Of a DNA stretch of 64,000 nucleotides, positions 51,567 to 63,193 are shown piece after piece. Location: NCBI RefSeq assembly GCF_022448905.1, contig NZ_JAKVCW010000004.1:124001-188000 (forward strand), read 5' to 3'. The notes under the pieces were generated by a model. It had not been told where the DNA came from. It ran no database searches and was given only the letters and a program-made list of their open reading frames with translations. The stretch comes from Shimia sp. Its GTDB lineage: Bacteria > Pseudomonadota > Alphaproteobacteria > Rhodobacterales > Rhodobacteraceae. The position numbers and the translations under genes were made by a program. Position 1 is the stretch's first letter. Each line of letters begins with the position of its first letter.

Positions 51567-53087
51567 ATGCTTTCGATCTTTGACCAAGGCCCGCCACCGC
51601 CCTGCCCGTCCTCCTTCAACATGGCCGCCCATGTGCTGCGCCATGCGGACCGTTTGGCCGACAAAGAGGCCCTGCGCGTGCTATCCCCCAACACGCCCGA
51701 AAGCTGGACCTACGGCGCGCTAAAATCCGCCATTCTCGGCACTGGCACAGGTTTGTTGCGTGCAGGTCTAAATCCCGGCGACCGCGTGTTGATGAGGATC
51801 GGCAATACGGTCGAATTCCCAATTGCCTACCTCGCCTGTATCGCGGTTGGTCTGATCCCCGTACCAACGTCCTCACAGCTGACCGAGGCCGAAGTCACCA
51901 GGATGGTCGAACCTCTGGAGCCCGCCGCCATCTTGCGAGATCCGGAGGTTTCCACTGCTTCAGGTTTTGATCGTAAAACGCTGACAACACACGACCTTCT
52001 ATCGTTTCACTCCTATCCACCAGCCGACTTCAACATGGGCGATCCCAATCGACCTGCCTACATCATCTACACCTCCGGCACCTCTGGCATCCCCCGCGCA
52101 GTGGTTCACGCCCACCGCGCGATCTGGGCGCGCCAGATGATGTTTGACGGCTGGTACGATCTGCACGAGGACGACCGCCTCCTGCACGCCGGTGCCTTCA
52201 ACTGGACCTTCACGCTTGGCACCGGCCTGATGGACCCTTGGACCAAAGGCGCCACCGCCTTGATCCCGGCACCCGGCACGGCAACCGACGCCCTGCCAGA
52301 CCTTCTGCGCGACAATCACGCGACCCTGTTTGCCGCCGCGCCGGGCGTCTACCGCAAGATACTGGCAACCACCGAAAACCCGGCGCTTCCGGACCTGCGC
52401 CACGGCCTCTGCGCAGGTGAAAAGCTGTCTGAGCCGCTGCGCACTCAATGGAACGCGGCCACCGGCACCAAACTCTACGAAGCCTTCGGCATGTCCGAAT
52501 GCTCCACATTCATCTCCGCCAGCCCAGACCACCCGGCCCCCAAAGGCACGCTTGGCCGCCCCCAAACCGGCCGCCACATTGCGGTCCTCGACGACACCGG
52601 CCCAGTCCCGCGCGACACCCCCGGCACCATCGCCGTCCACACATCCGACCCCGGTCTGATGCTTGGCTACCTCAACGCACCCGAAGAGACCGCCGCGCGC
52701 CTCCAGGGCGACTGGTTCCTCACCGGCGATCTGGGCCAAATGGACGCCGACGGCCACATCACCTACATGGGCCGCGCGGACGATATGATGAACGCCGGTG
52801 GCTTCCGCGTGTCCCCGTTGGAAGTTGAAGCCGCCCTGCTGCCCCACCCGGACATCACCACCATCGCCGTCACAGATGTGGAGGTCAAAACCGACACCCG
52901 CATCATCGCCGCCTTCTATACCGCCGATCACGATCTCGTGGAGGACGAATTGAAAGCCTTTGCGCAGACCCATCTGGCACGTTACAAGCAGCCTCGGCTC
53001 TTCAAACGCCTGCCCGCGTTGCCCACCAACGCCAATGGCAAACTCAACCGCCGCGCTCTGCGCGAGACCTACAAGGCATCCACATGA
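51567..53087 (+). CDS. AMP-forming acyl-CoA synthetase (benzoate-CoA ligase-like)
   Basis: The 506-residue protein is an ANL superfamily adenylating enzyme: the P-loop YIIYTSGTSGIPRAVVHAHR (residues about 168-187), the A5 motif YEAFGMSECST, GDWFLTGDLGQMDADGHITYMGR with the adenosine-binding aspartate, DDMMNAGGFRVSP at the hinge, and NANGKLNRRAL with the catalytic lysine. It activates a carboxylic acid to its CoA ester; its compact length and N-terminus resemble benzoate-CoA ligases, but the acid is unknown. It overlaps the FrnE-type gene by ATGA and is divergent from an XRE-cupin regulator. Confidence 0.88.
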   Translation: MLSIFDQGPPPPCPSSFNMAAHVLRHADRLADKEALRVLSPNTPESWTYGALKSAILGTGTGLLRAGLNPGDRVLMRIGNTVEFPIAYLACIAVGLIPVPTSSQLTEAEVTRMVEPLEPAAILRDPEVSTASGFDRKTLTTHDLLSFHSYPPADFNMGDPNRPAYIIYTSGTSGIPRAVVHAHRAIWARQMMFDGWYDLHEDDRLLHAGAFNWTFTLGTGLMDPWTKGATALIPAPGTATDALPDLLRDNHATLFAAAPGVYRKILATTENPALPDLRHGLCAGEKLSEPLRTQWNAATGTKLYEAFGMSECSTFISASPDHPAPKGTLGRPQTGRHIAVLDDTGPVPRDTPGTIAVHTSDPGLMLGYLNAPEETAARLQGDWFLTGDLGQMDADGHITYMGRADDMMNAGGFRVSPLEVEAALLPHPDITTIAVTDVEVKTDTRIIAAFYTADHDLVEDELKAFAQTHLARYKQPRLFKRLPALPTNANGKLNRRALRETYKAST

Positions 53088-53737
53088 TCAAACTCGACAT
53101 CATCTCCGACCCGATCTGCCCGTGGTGCTTCATCGGCAAGTCTCGCCTGATGAAAGCTTTGGAGGCCGAGCCCGATCATCCCTTTGTGATCGAGTGGCAC
53201 CCGTTCCAGCTCAACCCGGACATGCCGGCCGAGGGCATGGACCGCCGCGAATACTTGGAAACAAAGTTTGGCGGCAAGGAAAACGCCGTGCGCGTCTATT
53301 CCGAGATCGAGCAACACGCCACCGAGGAAGGTCTGGAGATCGACTTCGCCGCCATCAAACGCACGCCCAACACCATCAACGCCCATCGGCTGATCCACTG
53401 GGCAGGCATCGAGCAAAAACAAAACGCTGTGGTCGATGCGCTGTTTGCGGCCTACTTCAAAGAAGGCCGCGACATCGGTGACACGGATGTGTTGGCAGAT
53501 ATTGCCGACAGCGCGGGCATGGACGCCGCCGTGGTGCGCAAGTTGCTGGAGTCCGATGCCGATGTTGAAGACATCCGCAAACGCGATGCGCACAGCCGCG
53601 AAATGGGGGTGAACTCGGTGCCTACATTTATCGTGGCCAACCAACACGCCGTGCCTGGTGCGCAACCTGCCGACCTCTGGCGGCGCGTCATTGCCGATCT
53701 GAAAGCTCAGACGGCGACGGAAAACGCCGCGGAATAG
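53084..53737 (+). CDS. FrnE-type DsbA family oxidoreductase
   Basis: The 217-residue protein has a thioredoxin fold with the active-site CPWC at Cys12-Cys15 (DIISDPICPWCFIGKSRL), a helical insertion, and the cis-proline region GVNSVPTFIVANQHAVPGAQ. It has no signal peptide, so it works in the cytoplasm; FrnE relatives handle disulfides or isomerise polyketide intermediates. Translational coupling to the acyl-CoA ligase gene suggests a joint pathway. Confidence 0.9.
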   Translation: MIKLDIISDPICPWCFIGKSRLMKALEAEPDHPFVIEWHPFQLNPDMPAEGMDRREYLETKFGGKENAVRVYSEIEQHATEEGLEIDFAAIKRTPNTINAHRLIHWAGIEQKQNAVVDALFAAYFKEGRDIGDTDVLADIADSAGMDAAVVRKLLESDADVEDIRKRDAHSREMGVNSVPTFIVANQHAVPGAQPADLWRRVIADLKAQTATENAAE

Positions 53738-53928
53738 TCACTGAACCAGCGTTCATTCTTCACTTGTGAACCACAGCGCCCCGCGCTACCCTAGTCCGCT
53801 CAGCCCGCCATTTTGCGGCCTGACCACTCAAGCACGATCACCTGACTGGTGTGGGCCAGAGACGACACAGCAACGCCGCCGCGTGCTGTCCGCTCGCCTG
53901 CCTGTCGTCCTTTTTGACGGAGCAAGTC

Positions 53929-55146
53929 ATGACCAAAGACAATCTGCCGATGAGCCAGGTGGAATTCATCGCCCTCTGCGCCATGATGTTCGCCACCATT
54001 GCGTTTTCCATCGACGCTATGCTCCCGGCGCTGCCACAAATCGCCGCCGAGCTCAGCCCCGGCAGCCACAACACCGAGACCCTGATTGTCATGTCCTTTG
54101 TCATGGGCATGGGCATTGGCACGTTTTTCACCGGCCCGCTGTCAGACCGCTTTGGTCGCAAGCCGGTGCTAATCTCCGGCGCGATACTCTACATCCTCTG
54201 CGCGTTCATCGGCTGGATGAGCCAAACCCTGGAGTGGCTGCTCTTCGCTCGCCTGTTCCAGGGCATGGGCGCAGCAGGTCCGCGCGTGGTCACCCTTGCC
54301 ATCGTGCGTGACATCTTCTCTGGCCGCGAAATGGCCCGCATCATGTCCTTTGTCATGATGGTTTTTATTATTGTGCCTGCCGCAGCGCCACTGTTGGGGC
54401 AATTCATCATCGACCTGTCGTCCTGGCGCGGCATTTTTGTCGCCTTCATGCTGTTCTCCCTGACATCTGTTCTCTGGATCGGCATTCGCCTGCCAGAGCC
54501 GCTGCCGGTTGAGAACCGTCGCCCCTTCAGCATCGGCAAACTCATTGCGGGACTGCGCGAAATGTGGGGCATTCCCTCCGTGCGCACATCCATTCTGGTG
54601 CAATCTCTGATCATGGGCTGTCTCTTCGGGCTGATCGGCTCGGTGCAACTTGTGTATGATCAAACCTATGATCGCGCCGCCGAGTTCCCCTATTGGTTCG
54701 CTGGCATCGCACTGGCCTCCGGCACAGCGAGCCTTCTCAATGCCAAACTTGTCGTCAACCTCGGGATGCGCTTCCTCGTCACGGTAGCGATAGCAGGTAA
54801 GGCCATTTTCGCTGCGGTTATGTTGTTCTTTGTAATGACACCGGACCTGAACGTTCAGTTCTATGCATTTGCCCTGTGGCAATTGACCGTGTTCTTCTCC
54901 ATCGGCTTGACGATCGGTAATCTCAACGCCATGGCGATGGAACCGCTGGGCCATATGGCCGGCACCGCTGCCTCCGTGATGGGCGCGCTGTCCACCATCT
55001 TTGGGGTCATCCTGGCTGCTCCGATTGGTCTGGCGTTTGACGGCACCCCGTTCCCGCTTGTGCTTTCTGTTGGCGTGCTGGCCTTGATCGGCTTCATGCT
55101 GATGCTGCACATGCGCCGCATCGAAGCCCGCGCTGTGGCCGCCTAA
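53929..55146 (+). CDS. MFS exporter, Bcr/CflA (drug resistance) family
   Basis: The 405-residue protein has twelve hydrophobic segments and the DHA1 signature after the second one (GPLSDRFGRKPVLISGAILY), with FIALCAMMFATIAFSIDAML as segment one and the family proline-glycine motif in segment five region (RVVTLAIVRDIFSG). It probably exports a drug or metabolite with proton antiport. ATG 53929 follows GGAG at eight bases. A second, different MFS gene lies 41 bases downstream on the same strand. Confidence 0.88.
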   Translation: MTKDNLPMSQVEFIALCAMMFATIAFSIDAMLPALPQIAAELSPGSHNTETLIVMSFVMGMGIGTFFTGPLSDRFGRKPVLISGAILYILCAFIGWMSQTLEWLLFARLFQGMGAAGPRVVTLAIVRDIFSGREMARIMSFVMMVFIIVPAAAPLLGQFIIDLSSWRGIFVAFMLFSLTSVLWIGIRLPEPLPVENRRPFSIGKLIAGLREMWGIPSVRTSILVQSLIMGCLFGLIGSVQLVYDQTYDRAAEFPYWFAGIALASGTASLLNAKLVVNLGMRFLVTVAIAGKAIFAAVMLFFVMTPDLNVQFYAFALWQLTVFFSIGLTIGNLNAMAMEPLGHMAGTAASVMGALSTIFGVILAAPIGLAFDGTPFPLVLSVGVLALIGFMLMLHMRRIEARAVAA

Positions 55147-55187
55147 GAGCGCTTGCACATCCGCTGGTCGTGCGAAACAGTGGCCGC

Positions 55188-56405
55188 ATGACCAGCGCAT
55201 TGATTTTCCGTAACCGCAATTACCGCCTGCTTTTTGCTTCCGGCGCCCTGACCAACCTCGGCGACGGCCTTGTCATGCTGGCCATCCCTTGGCTGGCAAC
55301 CCTGCTAACGCGTGATCCTGTGGCCATTGCCGCCGTCGCAGCCGCGGGTCGCCTGCCTTGGTTGTTTTTTGCCTTGCCCGCCGGAGTGATCGCCGATCAG
55401 GTCGACCGTCGCAAACTCATCGCCCGTGCTGACCTTCTACGCGCCGCGCTGGTGGGTGCCATTCTCTGGCTCGCCCTTAGCGCACCCGGTCCAAGTGCCA
55501 TCTGGCTGCTTGCTGCACTGACCTTCCTTTTGGGTGCCGCCGAAGTCCTGCGCGACAACGCCGCTCAAACCATTCTACCCGACATCGTCACCGCTTCTGA
55601 TCTGGAGGCTGCCAATGGCCAAATGTGGAGCGTGGAACAACTCACCGGCCAGTTCATCGGCCCGCCGCTCGCAGGCTTCCTGATCGCTTCCAGCGTCGCT
55701 CTGCCCTTTGGTCTCGACGTCGCCGCGCTGGTCCTCGCCGCCGGCCTCGTCTGGATGATCAGCCTCGCGCCACGCCCCAAAGTGCAACAGAACTTCTTCG
55801 GCGCTCTCAAAGAAGGCATCGCCTTCATGCGCTCCGATCAACTACTCCTGCGCCTCGCGGTCGTGCTGGGCTGCGCCAATTTCATCGCCACCGCCACAAT
55901 GACGGTACAGGTGCTTTTTGCGCAGGACGTGCTCACCCTCACCGCCACCCAATACGGTTTCCTGCTCTCCATCGCCGCGCTTGGCGCCATCACCGGCAGC
56001 CTCACCGCCCCCAAATTGGTGCAATGGTTTGGCACCCAGGCCTGTCTCTATGTATCTATCGCTACCTGGAGCCTCGGCAATGCCACGATCGGCCTAAGCA
56101 GCACTGCCGTGCCCATGGCCCTAGCGCTGTTCTCGGTGATGGCCGCTTCCATGCTCTGGAACGTGATCACTGTTTCTTGGCGTCAACGTCGCATTCCAAC
56201 CGAGCTTCTGGGCCGCGTGAACAGCATCTATCGCTTCTTTGGCTGGGGCAGCATGCCACTTGGCGCGATGGCCGGTGGGGCCATGGTTGCACTTCTGGAA
56301 CCCTCGCTGGGCCGAGACCTCGCCCTGCGCGCGCCTTTCCTGGCCGCCGCCGCGCTCTGCCTCTGCCTATTGCTCTACGCCATCGCTCGCCTGCGGTTGG
56401 ACTGA
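55188..56405 (+). CDS. MFS exporter, EntS-like (MFS_3) family
   Basis: The 405-residue membrane protein has twelve hydrophobic segments starting FRNRNYRLLFASGALTNLGD and the loop GVIADQVDRRKLI between segments two and three, typical of the MFS_3 group that includes the enterobactin exporter EntS. ALTFLLGAAEVLRDNAAQTI and SLNAANGQMW-like sequence (LEAANGQMWSVEQL) also fit. The substrate is unknown. ATG 55188 is preferred over GTG 55170 on protein start quality. The convergent mfd gene follows after a gap with a dispersed repeat. Confidence 0.87.
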   Translation: MTSALIFRNRNYRLLFASGALTNLGDGLVMLAIPWLATLLTRDPVAIAAVAAAGRLPWLFFALPAGVIADQVDRRKLIARADLLRAALVGAILWLALSAPGPSAIWLLAALTFLLGAAEVLRDNAAQTILPDIVTASDLEAANGQMWSVEQLTGQFIGPPLAGFLIASSVALPFGLDVAALVLAAGLVWMISLAPRPKVQQNFFGALKEGIAFMRSDQLLLRLAVVLGCANFIATATMTVQVLFAQDVLTLTATQYGFLLSIAALGAITGSLTAPKLVQWFGTQACLYVSIATWSLGNATIGLSSTAVPMALALFSVMAASMLWNVITVSWRQRRIPTELLGRVNSIYRFFGWGSMPLGAMAGGAMVALLEPSLGRDLALRAPFLAAAALCLCLLLYAIARLRLD

Positions 56406-56520
56406 CGCCGGGTGTCCTTTGGCCCAGAACAGCGCGGACATCTGAGGGCAGCGCCCCCATCCTGTCTGCGCAGAACGCACCTCCGCAAAACAGCCGTGGT
56501 ACCGACGCAATACCGAACCG
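56406..56520. repeat. Convergent gap holding dispersed repeat copy B (56477-56516)
   Basis: Between the convergent MFS and mfd genes, 56477-56516 matches 12524-12563 at 36 of 40 bases. The rest of the gap contains GC-rich segments, including GGGGGCGCTGCCC on the minus strand, with partial stem potential. No coding sequence is seen. Confidence 0.7.
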
Positions 56521-59500
56521 CTATTTGGCCGCTTTCGCCTTCTTGCGCTTCTTCTCGTCCACAACCTTCTGCGCCAGATCACGGGCAATCGCAAAGGCGC
56601 CTTTGATTTTGTCAGACGACTTCTTCCAGTCCCGCCGCACAACAATCTTGTTGTCTTTGACCTTGGCCAGTCCCTTCTGGTCCTGAATGAATTCCACCAG
56701 CCCCTGCGGCGAGGAAAACTTGTCATTGTGGAACTGAATGGTCGCCCCCTTGGGCCCACCATCAAGTTTGGCAATGCCTGCCTTCTTGCACATTTCCTTG
56801 ATGCGCACGATCAAAAGCAAGGTATTGACCTCTTTGGGCAATTTCCCAAACCGGTCGATCAACTCGGCTGCAAAGCCTTCGAGCTCCACCTTGCCCTGCA
56901 AGCCGCTCAAACGGCGATACAGACCAAGGCGCACATCCAGATCCGGCACATAGCTGTCCGGGATCAGAACCGGCACACCGAGATTGATCTGCGGCGCCCA
57001 TTGGTCATCGCCATCTGACAGACCTTCCAACTCACCCGCCTTGATCTTGGCAATCGCCTCTTCCAGCATCGACTGATACAGCTCATAACCCACGTCCCGC
57101 ATCTGCCCGGACTGCTCTTCGCCCAACAGGTTACCGGCCCCGCGAATATCAAGGTCTTGAGAAGCCAGCGTAAATCCGGCCCCAAGCGTGTCCAAAGACC
57201 CCAAAACCCGCAGCCGTTTTTCCGCCGCATCCGTCAGTTTCACACGTGGCTTTGTGGTCAAATAGGCATAAGCCCGCGTCTTGGAACGCCCCACACGACC
57301 GCGAATTTGATAGAGCTGCGCCAACCCAAACATATCCGCACGATGCACGATCATTGTGTTGGCGGTCGGAATATCCAACCCGCTCTCCACAATTGTCGTC
57401 GCCAACAGCACGTCATATTTGCCGTCATAAAACGCATTCATACGGTCATCGAGTTCGCCCGCCGCCATCTGCCCATTGGCGGTGATAAAGCTCACTTCCG
57501 GCACGTGATCGCGCAAAAACTCTTCGATTTCAGGCAGATCACTGATGCGTGGCACCACGTAGAAACTCTGTCCCCCACGATAGTGCTCCCGCAACAACGC
57601 CTCTCGCACCGTGACCGCGTCAAAGGCGCTCACATAAGTACGGATCGCCAGTCGGTCCACCGGCGGCGTGCCAATGATCGACAGATCCCGCACGCCGGAC
57701 AGGCTCAACTGCAAGGTCCGAGGAATTGGCGTCGCGGTCAGTGTCAACACATGCACGTCACTGCGCATCTGCTTGAGCCGCTCCTTATGCGCCACACCAA
57801 AATGCTGTTCTTCATCGATGATCAGCAGACCCAGGTTCTTGAACCGGATACTCTTGGCCAGCAACGCATGTGTGCCCACCACAATATCAACGGTGCCACG
57901 CGCCATGCCATCGCGGGTTTTCTCTGCGTTTTTGGCTGCAACAAAGCGCGACAAGGCCCTGACTTCCAAAGGAAACCCACGAAACCGCTCCGCAAATCCT
58001 TTGGCGTGCTGTCGTGCCAACAAGGTGGTGGGCGCAATCACTGCCACCTGCTGACCAGACATTGCCGCCACGAAAGCCGCGCGCATCGCCACCTCGGTTT
58101 TGCCAAAGCCCACATCACCACAGACCAACCGATCCATCGGCCGCCCGGACGCCAGATCTCCAATCACATCCTCAATCGCGCGCAGCTGATCCTCGGTCTC
58201 CTGATAAGGGAACCGCGCCGAAAACTCTTCCCAGGCATGATGTTGCGCTTCCAGAACGGGTGCAGACCGCAGTTCCCGCTCCGCCGCCACACGAATAAGC
58301 CGATCCGCCATTTCGCGAATGCGCTCTTTCAACTTGGCTTTCTTCGCCTGCCAAGCACCGCCACCAAGCCGGTCCAACAGGCCTTCGTCATGGCCGTATT
58401 TGGACAGCAGCTCGATGTTCTCAACTGGCAGGTAAAGCTTTGCACTTTCAGCATATTCCAGCGCAATGGTCTCATGCGCCGCGCCCGCCGCAGTCACCAC
58501 CTCAAGCCCCAGATAGCGCCCAATACCGTGATCCACATGCACCACCAAATCGCCAGGACTTAACGACTGCGTCTCGGTCAAGAAGTTCTCGGCCCGCTTT
58601 TTCTTGCGCGGCGCACGGATCAAACGATCGCCCAGGACATCCTGCTCTGAAATCACCGTCATACCCGGCGTTTCAAATCCATGCTCCAATGCCCAAACTG
58701 CTAGAAACAGCCCAGTCTTGCCAAGGTTACGCGCATCGTTGACGTGGATGGTCTCCGCCAGCCCCTCATCCTCAATCAACCCACTCAAACGTTCCCGCGC
58801 ACCTTCGGAATAGCTGGCCACCACAACCGGCCCATCCGCCAGTTTTTTGCGAATATGGTCCGCCAAAGCGCCAAACAGGCTCAGGTTTTCCTGCTGACGC
58901 TCGGGCGAGAAATTGCGGCCAATGCGCCCGCCTGCATCGATCACACCCGGCCCAGAAGCCTGCGGCAATGCCGAGAAGTGCAACACCCGCCGGCCACCAA
59001 TTGCGGCGGTCCATGCCGCATCATCCAGATACAACAACTCCGGCGGCACAGGCTTGTACACCGTGTCCAACCGCGCCTTCTGCGACATCGCGTGTTGGCG
59101 GGTCTCATACTGATCCGCAACACTGTCCCAGCGCGCAATGCGCGCCGCATCCGATTGATCGTCCACGGAAATCACCGCATCCGGCAAATAGTCAAACAGG
59201 GTTTCCAGGTCTTCGTGGAAGAACGGCAGCCAATGCTCCACACCCTGATGCTTGCGTCCCGCGCTGATTGCCTCATAAAGCGGATCATCCGTGCCCGCCG
59301 CGCCAAACTCGATACGGTAATTCTGCCGAAATCGCGTAATCGCCGCCTCGTCCAGTATGACTTCGCTCACTGGCGCCAGTTCGATAACATCCAGCTTTTC
59401 GGTCGTCCGTTGAGTTGCAGGATCAAACCGCCGCACGCCATCGAGCACATCGCCAAAGAAATCCAGCCGCACCGGCCCGCTGTCACCCGGCGGGAAGATA

Positions 59501-59988
59501 TCGATGATCCCACCCCGGATCGCATAATCCCCCGGCTCCATCACTGTAGGTGCCTGCGTGAACCCCATACGCACCAGAAACTGCCGCAAGGCGCCCTCAT
59601 CAACACGCTGATCCAACTGTGCGCGGAACGCGGCTTCTTTCAACACCTTGCGTGCAGGCACGCGCTGCGTCGCCGCATTCAACGTGGTCAGCAACACAAA
59701 CTGGCTGGGCATATCATGCACCAGCCCCGCCAATGTCGCCATGCGCGTGGCCAAAATATCGGCATTCGGCGACACGCGATCATACGGCAAGCAATCCCAC
59801 CCCGGAAACACAATCACCGGCATGTCCGGCGCAAAGAACTCAAGCGCTGACTTGGTCGCAGCCATGCGCTTGTCGTCACGCGCCACATGCACCACCGGCC
59901 CGTTGCTCTTTGCAACCTCTTTCAGGATCAGCTGAGCATCAAAGCCCTCCGGTGCCCCACCAACAGAGATGTGTTGCGCGTCTTTCAT
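56521..59988 (-). CDS. mfd: Transcription-repair coupling factor Mfd
   Basis: Mfd removes stalled RNA polymerase at DNA lesions and recruits UvrA. The 1155-residue protein has the UvrB-like N-terminal part (VVHVARDDKRMAATKSALEF, FPGWDCLPYDRVSPN), the RNA polymerase-interaction domain (SPGDLVVHVDHGIGRYLGLE), helicase motifs Walker A (CGDVGFGKTEVAMRAAF), DEEQHFGV, TLTATPIPRTLQLSL, VESGLDIPTANTMI and the motif VI QIRGRVGRSKTRAYAYL, and a C-terminal regulatory domain. Length is typical. The C-terminal tail is lysine-rich. Confidence 0.97.
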   Translation of the reverse strand: MKDAQHISVGGAPEGFDAQLILKEVAKSNGPVVHVARDDKRMAATKSALEFFAPDMPVIVFPGWDCLPYDRVSPNADILATRMATLAGLVHDMPSQFVLLTTLNAATQRVPARKVLKEAAFRAQLDQRVDEGALRQFLVRMGFTQAPTVMEPGDYAIRGGIIDIFPPGDSGPVRLDFFGDVLDGVRRFDPATQRTTEKLDVIELAPVSEVILDEAAITRFRQNYRIEFGAAGTDDPLYEAISAGRKHQGVEHWLPFFHEDLETLFDYLPDAVISVDDQSDAARIARWDSVADQYETRQHAMSQKARLDTVYKPVPPELLYLDDAAWTAAIGGRRVLHFSALPQASGPGVIDAGGRIGRNFSPERQQENLSLFGALADHIRKKLADGPVVVASYSEGARERLSGLIEDEGLAETIHVNDARNLGKTGLFLAVWALEHGFETPGMTVISEQDVLGDRLIRAPRKKKRAENFLTETQSLSPGDLVVHVDHGIGRYLGLEVVTAAGAAHETIALEYAESAKLYLPVENIELLSKYGHDEGLLDRLGGGAWQAKKAKLKERIREMADRLIRVAAERELRSAPVLEAQHHAWEEFSARFPYQETEDQLRAIEDVIGDLASGRPMDRLVCGDVGFGKTEVAMRAAFVAAMSGQQVAVIAPTTLLARQHAKGFAERFRGFPLEVRALSRFVAAKNAEKTRDGMARGTVDIVVGTHALLAKSIRFKNLGLLIIDEEQHFGVAHKERLKQMRSDVHVLTLTATPIPRTLQLSLSGVRDLSIIGTPPVDRLAIRTYVSAFDAVTVREALLREHYRGGQSFYVVPRISDLPEIEEFLRDHVPEVSFITANGQMAAGELDDRMNAFYDGKYDVLLATTIVESGLDIPTANTMIVHRADMFGLAQLYQIRGRVGRSKTRAYAYLTTKPRVKLTDAAEKRLRVLGSLDTLGAGFTLASQDLDIRGAGNLLGEEQSGQMRDVGYELYQSMLEEAIAKIKAGELEGLSDGDDQWAPQINLGVPVLIPDSYVPDLDVRLGLYRRLSGLQGKVELEGFAAELIDRFGKLPKEVNTLLLIVRIKEMCKKAGIAKLDGGPKGATIQFHNDKFSSPQGLVEFIQDQKGLAKVKDNKIVVRRDWKKSSDKIKGAFAIARDLAQKVVDEKKRKKAKAAK

Positions 59989-60029
59989 CGGTGTAACCGT
60001 CCAGTTTTCAAGTTGTTACGCGGGCAAAC

Positions 60030-61673
<1,644 letters not shown>

Positions 61674-61806
61674 CCAAGAACCACACAAAATATAGTGATC
61701 CGGCGCAGTTTTCGTGACATCGAAGTCTGCGCCATCTATAATGATGCCAAACCGGATCACAGAAACCGGTGGCATGAGCAGAACCAAAACATATGGGCAA
61801 AAGACC

Positions 61807-62367
61807 ATGAACACTCTCACACGACGCGGCTTTGCGCTGAGCGGACTTGCAGCGGCAGGCATGACCGCAGCTTGCGGAAACGGCGTAGGCTCCAACGCCT
61901 CCAGCGAGATCGACGCGCGCGTTGATACCACGCTGGACTATCTCTTCACCGAATACCCAAACACACTGGATCTGAAGGCGAAATCCACCGGCATTTTGAC
62001 AATGCCGCTGATCACCGAGGCGGGTTTTGGCTTTGGCGGCGGCTACGGCCGTGGCGCCCTGCGCATCGACGATGTGACCGTTGACTACTACTCTGCCACC
62101 AAAGGCAGCGTTGGTCTGCAAATCGGGGCACAACAACACGCCCATGTGCTTTTCTTTATGACCGAAGGTGCGCTCACCGAGTTCCGCAGCTCCACCGGCT
62201 GGGCGGCCGGAGCCGGAGTGCAATATGTGGTCGCCAACGAAGGCGCCAATATTTCTGCGGAAACCACCAACTTGCTAGCTCCGGTGATCGCGGTGATCTT
62301 TGGTCAGGCGGGTCTCAAAGTCGGCGCCACGCTCGAAGGCATCAAATACACACGCATTATCCCGTAA
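61807..62367 (+). CDS. SYLF/YSC84-domain lipoprotein
   Basis: The 186-residue protein begins MNTLTRRGFALSGLAAAG with a twin-arginine signal and a lipobox-like TAACGN, so it is probably a Tat-exported lipoprotein with the lipid on the cysteine. The rest is the SYLF (YSC84) fold: LFTEYPNTLDLKAKSTGILT, GFGFGGGYGRGALRIDD, SVGLQIGAQQHAHVLFFMTE, which in eukaryotes binds phosphoinositides and in bacteria is common but uncharacterised. ATG 61807 is used because the signal motif follows directly. Confidence 0.87.
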   Translation: MNTLTRRGFALSGLAAAGMTAACGNGVGSNASSEIDARVDTTLDYLFTEYPNTLDLKAKSTGILTMPLITEAGFGFGGGYGRGALRIDDVTVDYYSATKGSVGLQIGAQQHAHVLFFMTEGALTEFRSSTGWAAGAGVQYVVANEGANISAETTNLLAPVIAVIFGQAGLKVGATLEGIKYTRIIP

Positions 62368-62386
62368 GTCTCTGACTTCACTGGAT

Positions 62387-63193
62387 ATGCAGTGCCTCAA
62401 AGACATTCCTTACATCGAGCGCGACGGACAAACCCTCGCGCTCGATTTGTTTCTGCCAGACAGTACACCACCATCTGGCTTAATGATGTTTGCCAATGGC
62501 GGTGGTTTTATGAAAGGCGACCGTGTTGGGCCGCCGGCTGAAAAACTGGCTCGTCGGCTGACCAATCTTGGGGTGGCCATGGCGTCAATCAGCTATCGCT
62601 TGAATGCCGAGGACACGGACCTGCCGGTTCCGATCAGACGCCAGGTCTACGCCAATCGGCGCCGCGCCAAAGACGACGGCATCACACTACAGCACAATCT
62701 GATGGGTCCTCGGTTTGAAGCCGCGCGCCAAGACGTCGGTGCCGCGTTCGAGTTTCTACGAAGAGACCAATGCCCAACAAATTTCAATGCGCTGCCCATA
62801 GGTCTCATCGGCATCTCGGCCGGCGGTATGGTTGGCCTATCCTTGGTGTTTCCCAGCGACAACCTGCCAAGTTATGAAAAGCCCGCCTGCGTGATCGCCC
62901 TCGGTGCCGCCTTACAACATCCTTGGGCACTGACGGAAAACGCAGCTCCATGCCTCATGCTGCACAGTTGCGAGGACCGCATTGTACCAACCAAGAATTG
63001 CGAAGTACTGGCACCGCTCATCGCGCAAGCGAATGCCCCGATCGACATTCAAATCTGCGAGAAGAAAGGCCACAACGCGCCGGTGCATGCGTTGTTTGAT
63101 GGCGGCGCCCCAAACGGGACGCCCTATTGGCAAATGGCGCTTGATCTTATGCGCCAAGCAGGTGTGCTTAGCCCATCGCGCGCAGGCGCTTGA
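62387..63193 (+). CDS. Alpha/beta-hydrolase (esterase/lipase-like)
   Basis: The 268-residue cytoplasmic protein has a complete hydrolase triad: Ser144 in GLIGISAGGMVG, Asp197 in HSCEDRIVP and His229 in KKGHNAPVH, plus the oxyanion-hole segment FANGGGF near residue 40, the HGGG-type loop of esterase/acetylxylan esterase-like enzymes. The N-terminus YIERDGQTLALDLFLP fits the BD-FAE-like group. The substrate is unknown. ATG 62387 is chosen; an in-frame extension overlaps the SYLF gene. Its last 26 bases overlap the end of the convergent dehydrogenase gene. Confidence 0.85.
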   Translation: MQCLKDIPYIERDGQTLALDLFLPDSTPPSGLMMFANGGGFMKGDRVGPPAEKLARRLTNLGVAMASISYRLNAEDTDLPVPIRRQVYANRRRAKDDGITLQHNLMGPRFEAARQDVGAAFEFLRRDQCPTNFNALPIGLIGISAGGMVGLSLVFPSDNLPSYEKPACVIALGAALQHPWALTENAAPCLMLHSCEDRIVPTKNCEVLAPLIAQANAPIDIQICEKKGHNAPVHALFDGGAPNGTPYWQMALDLMRQAGVLSPSRAGA

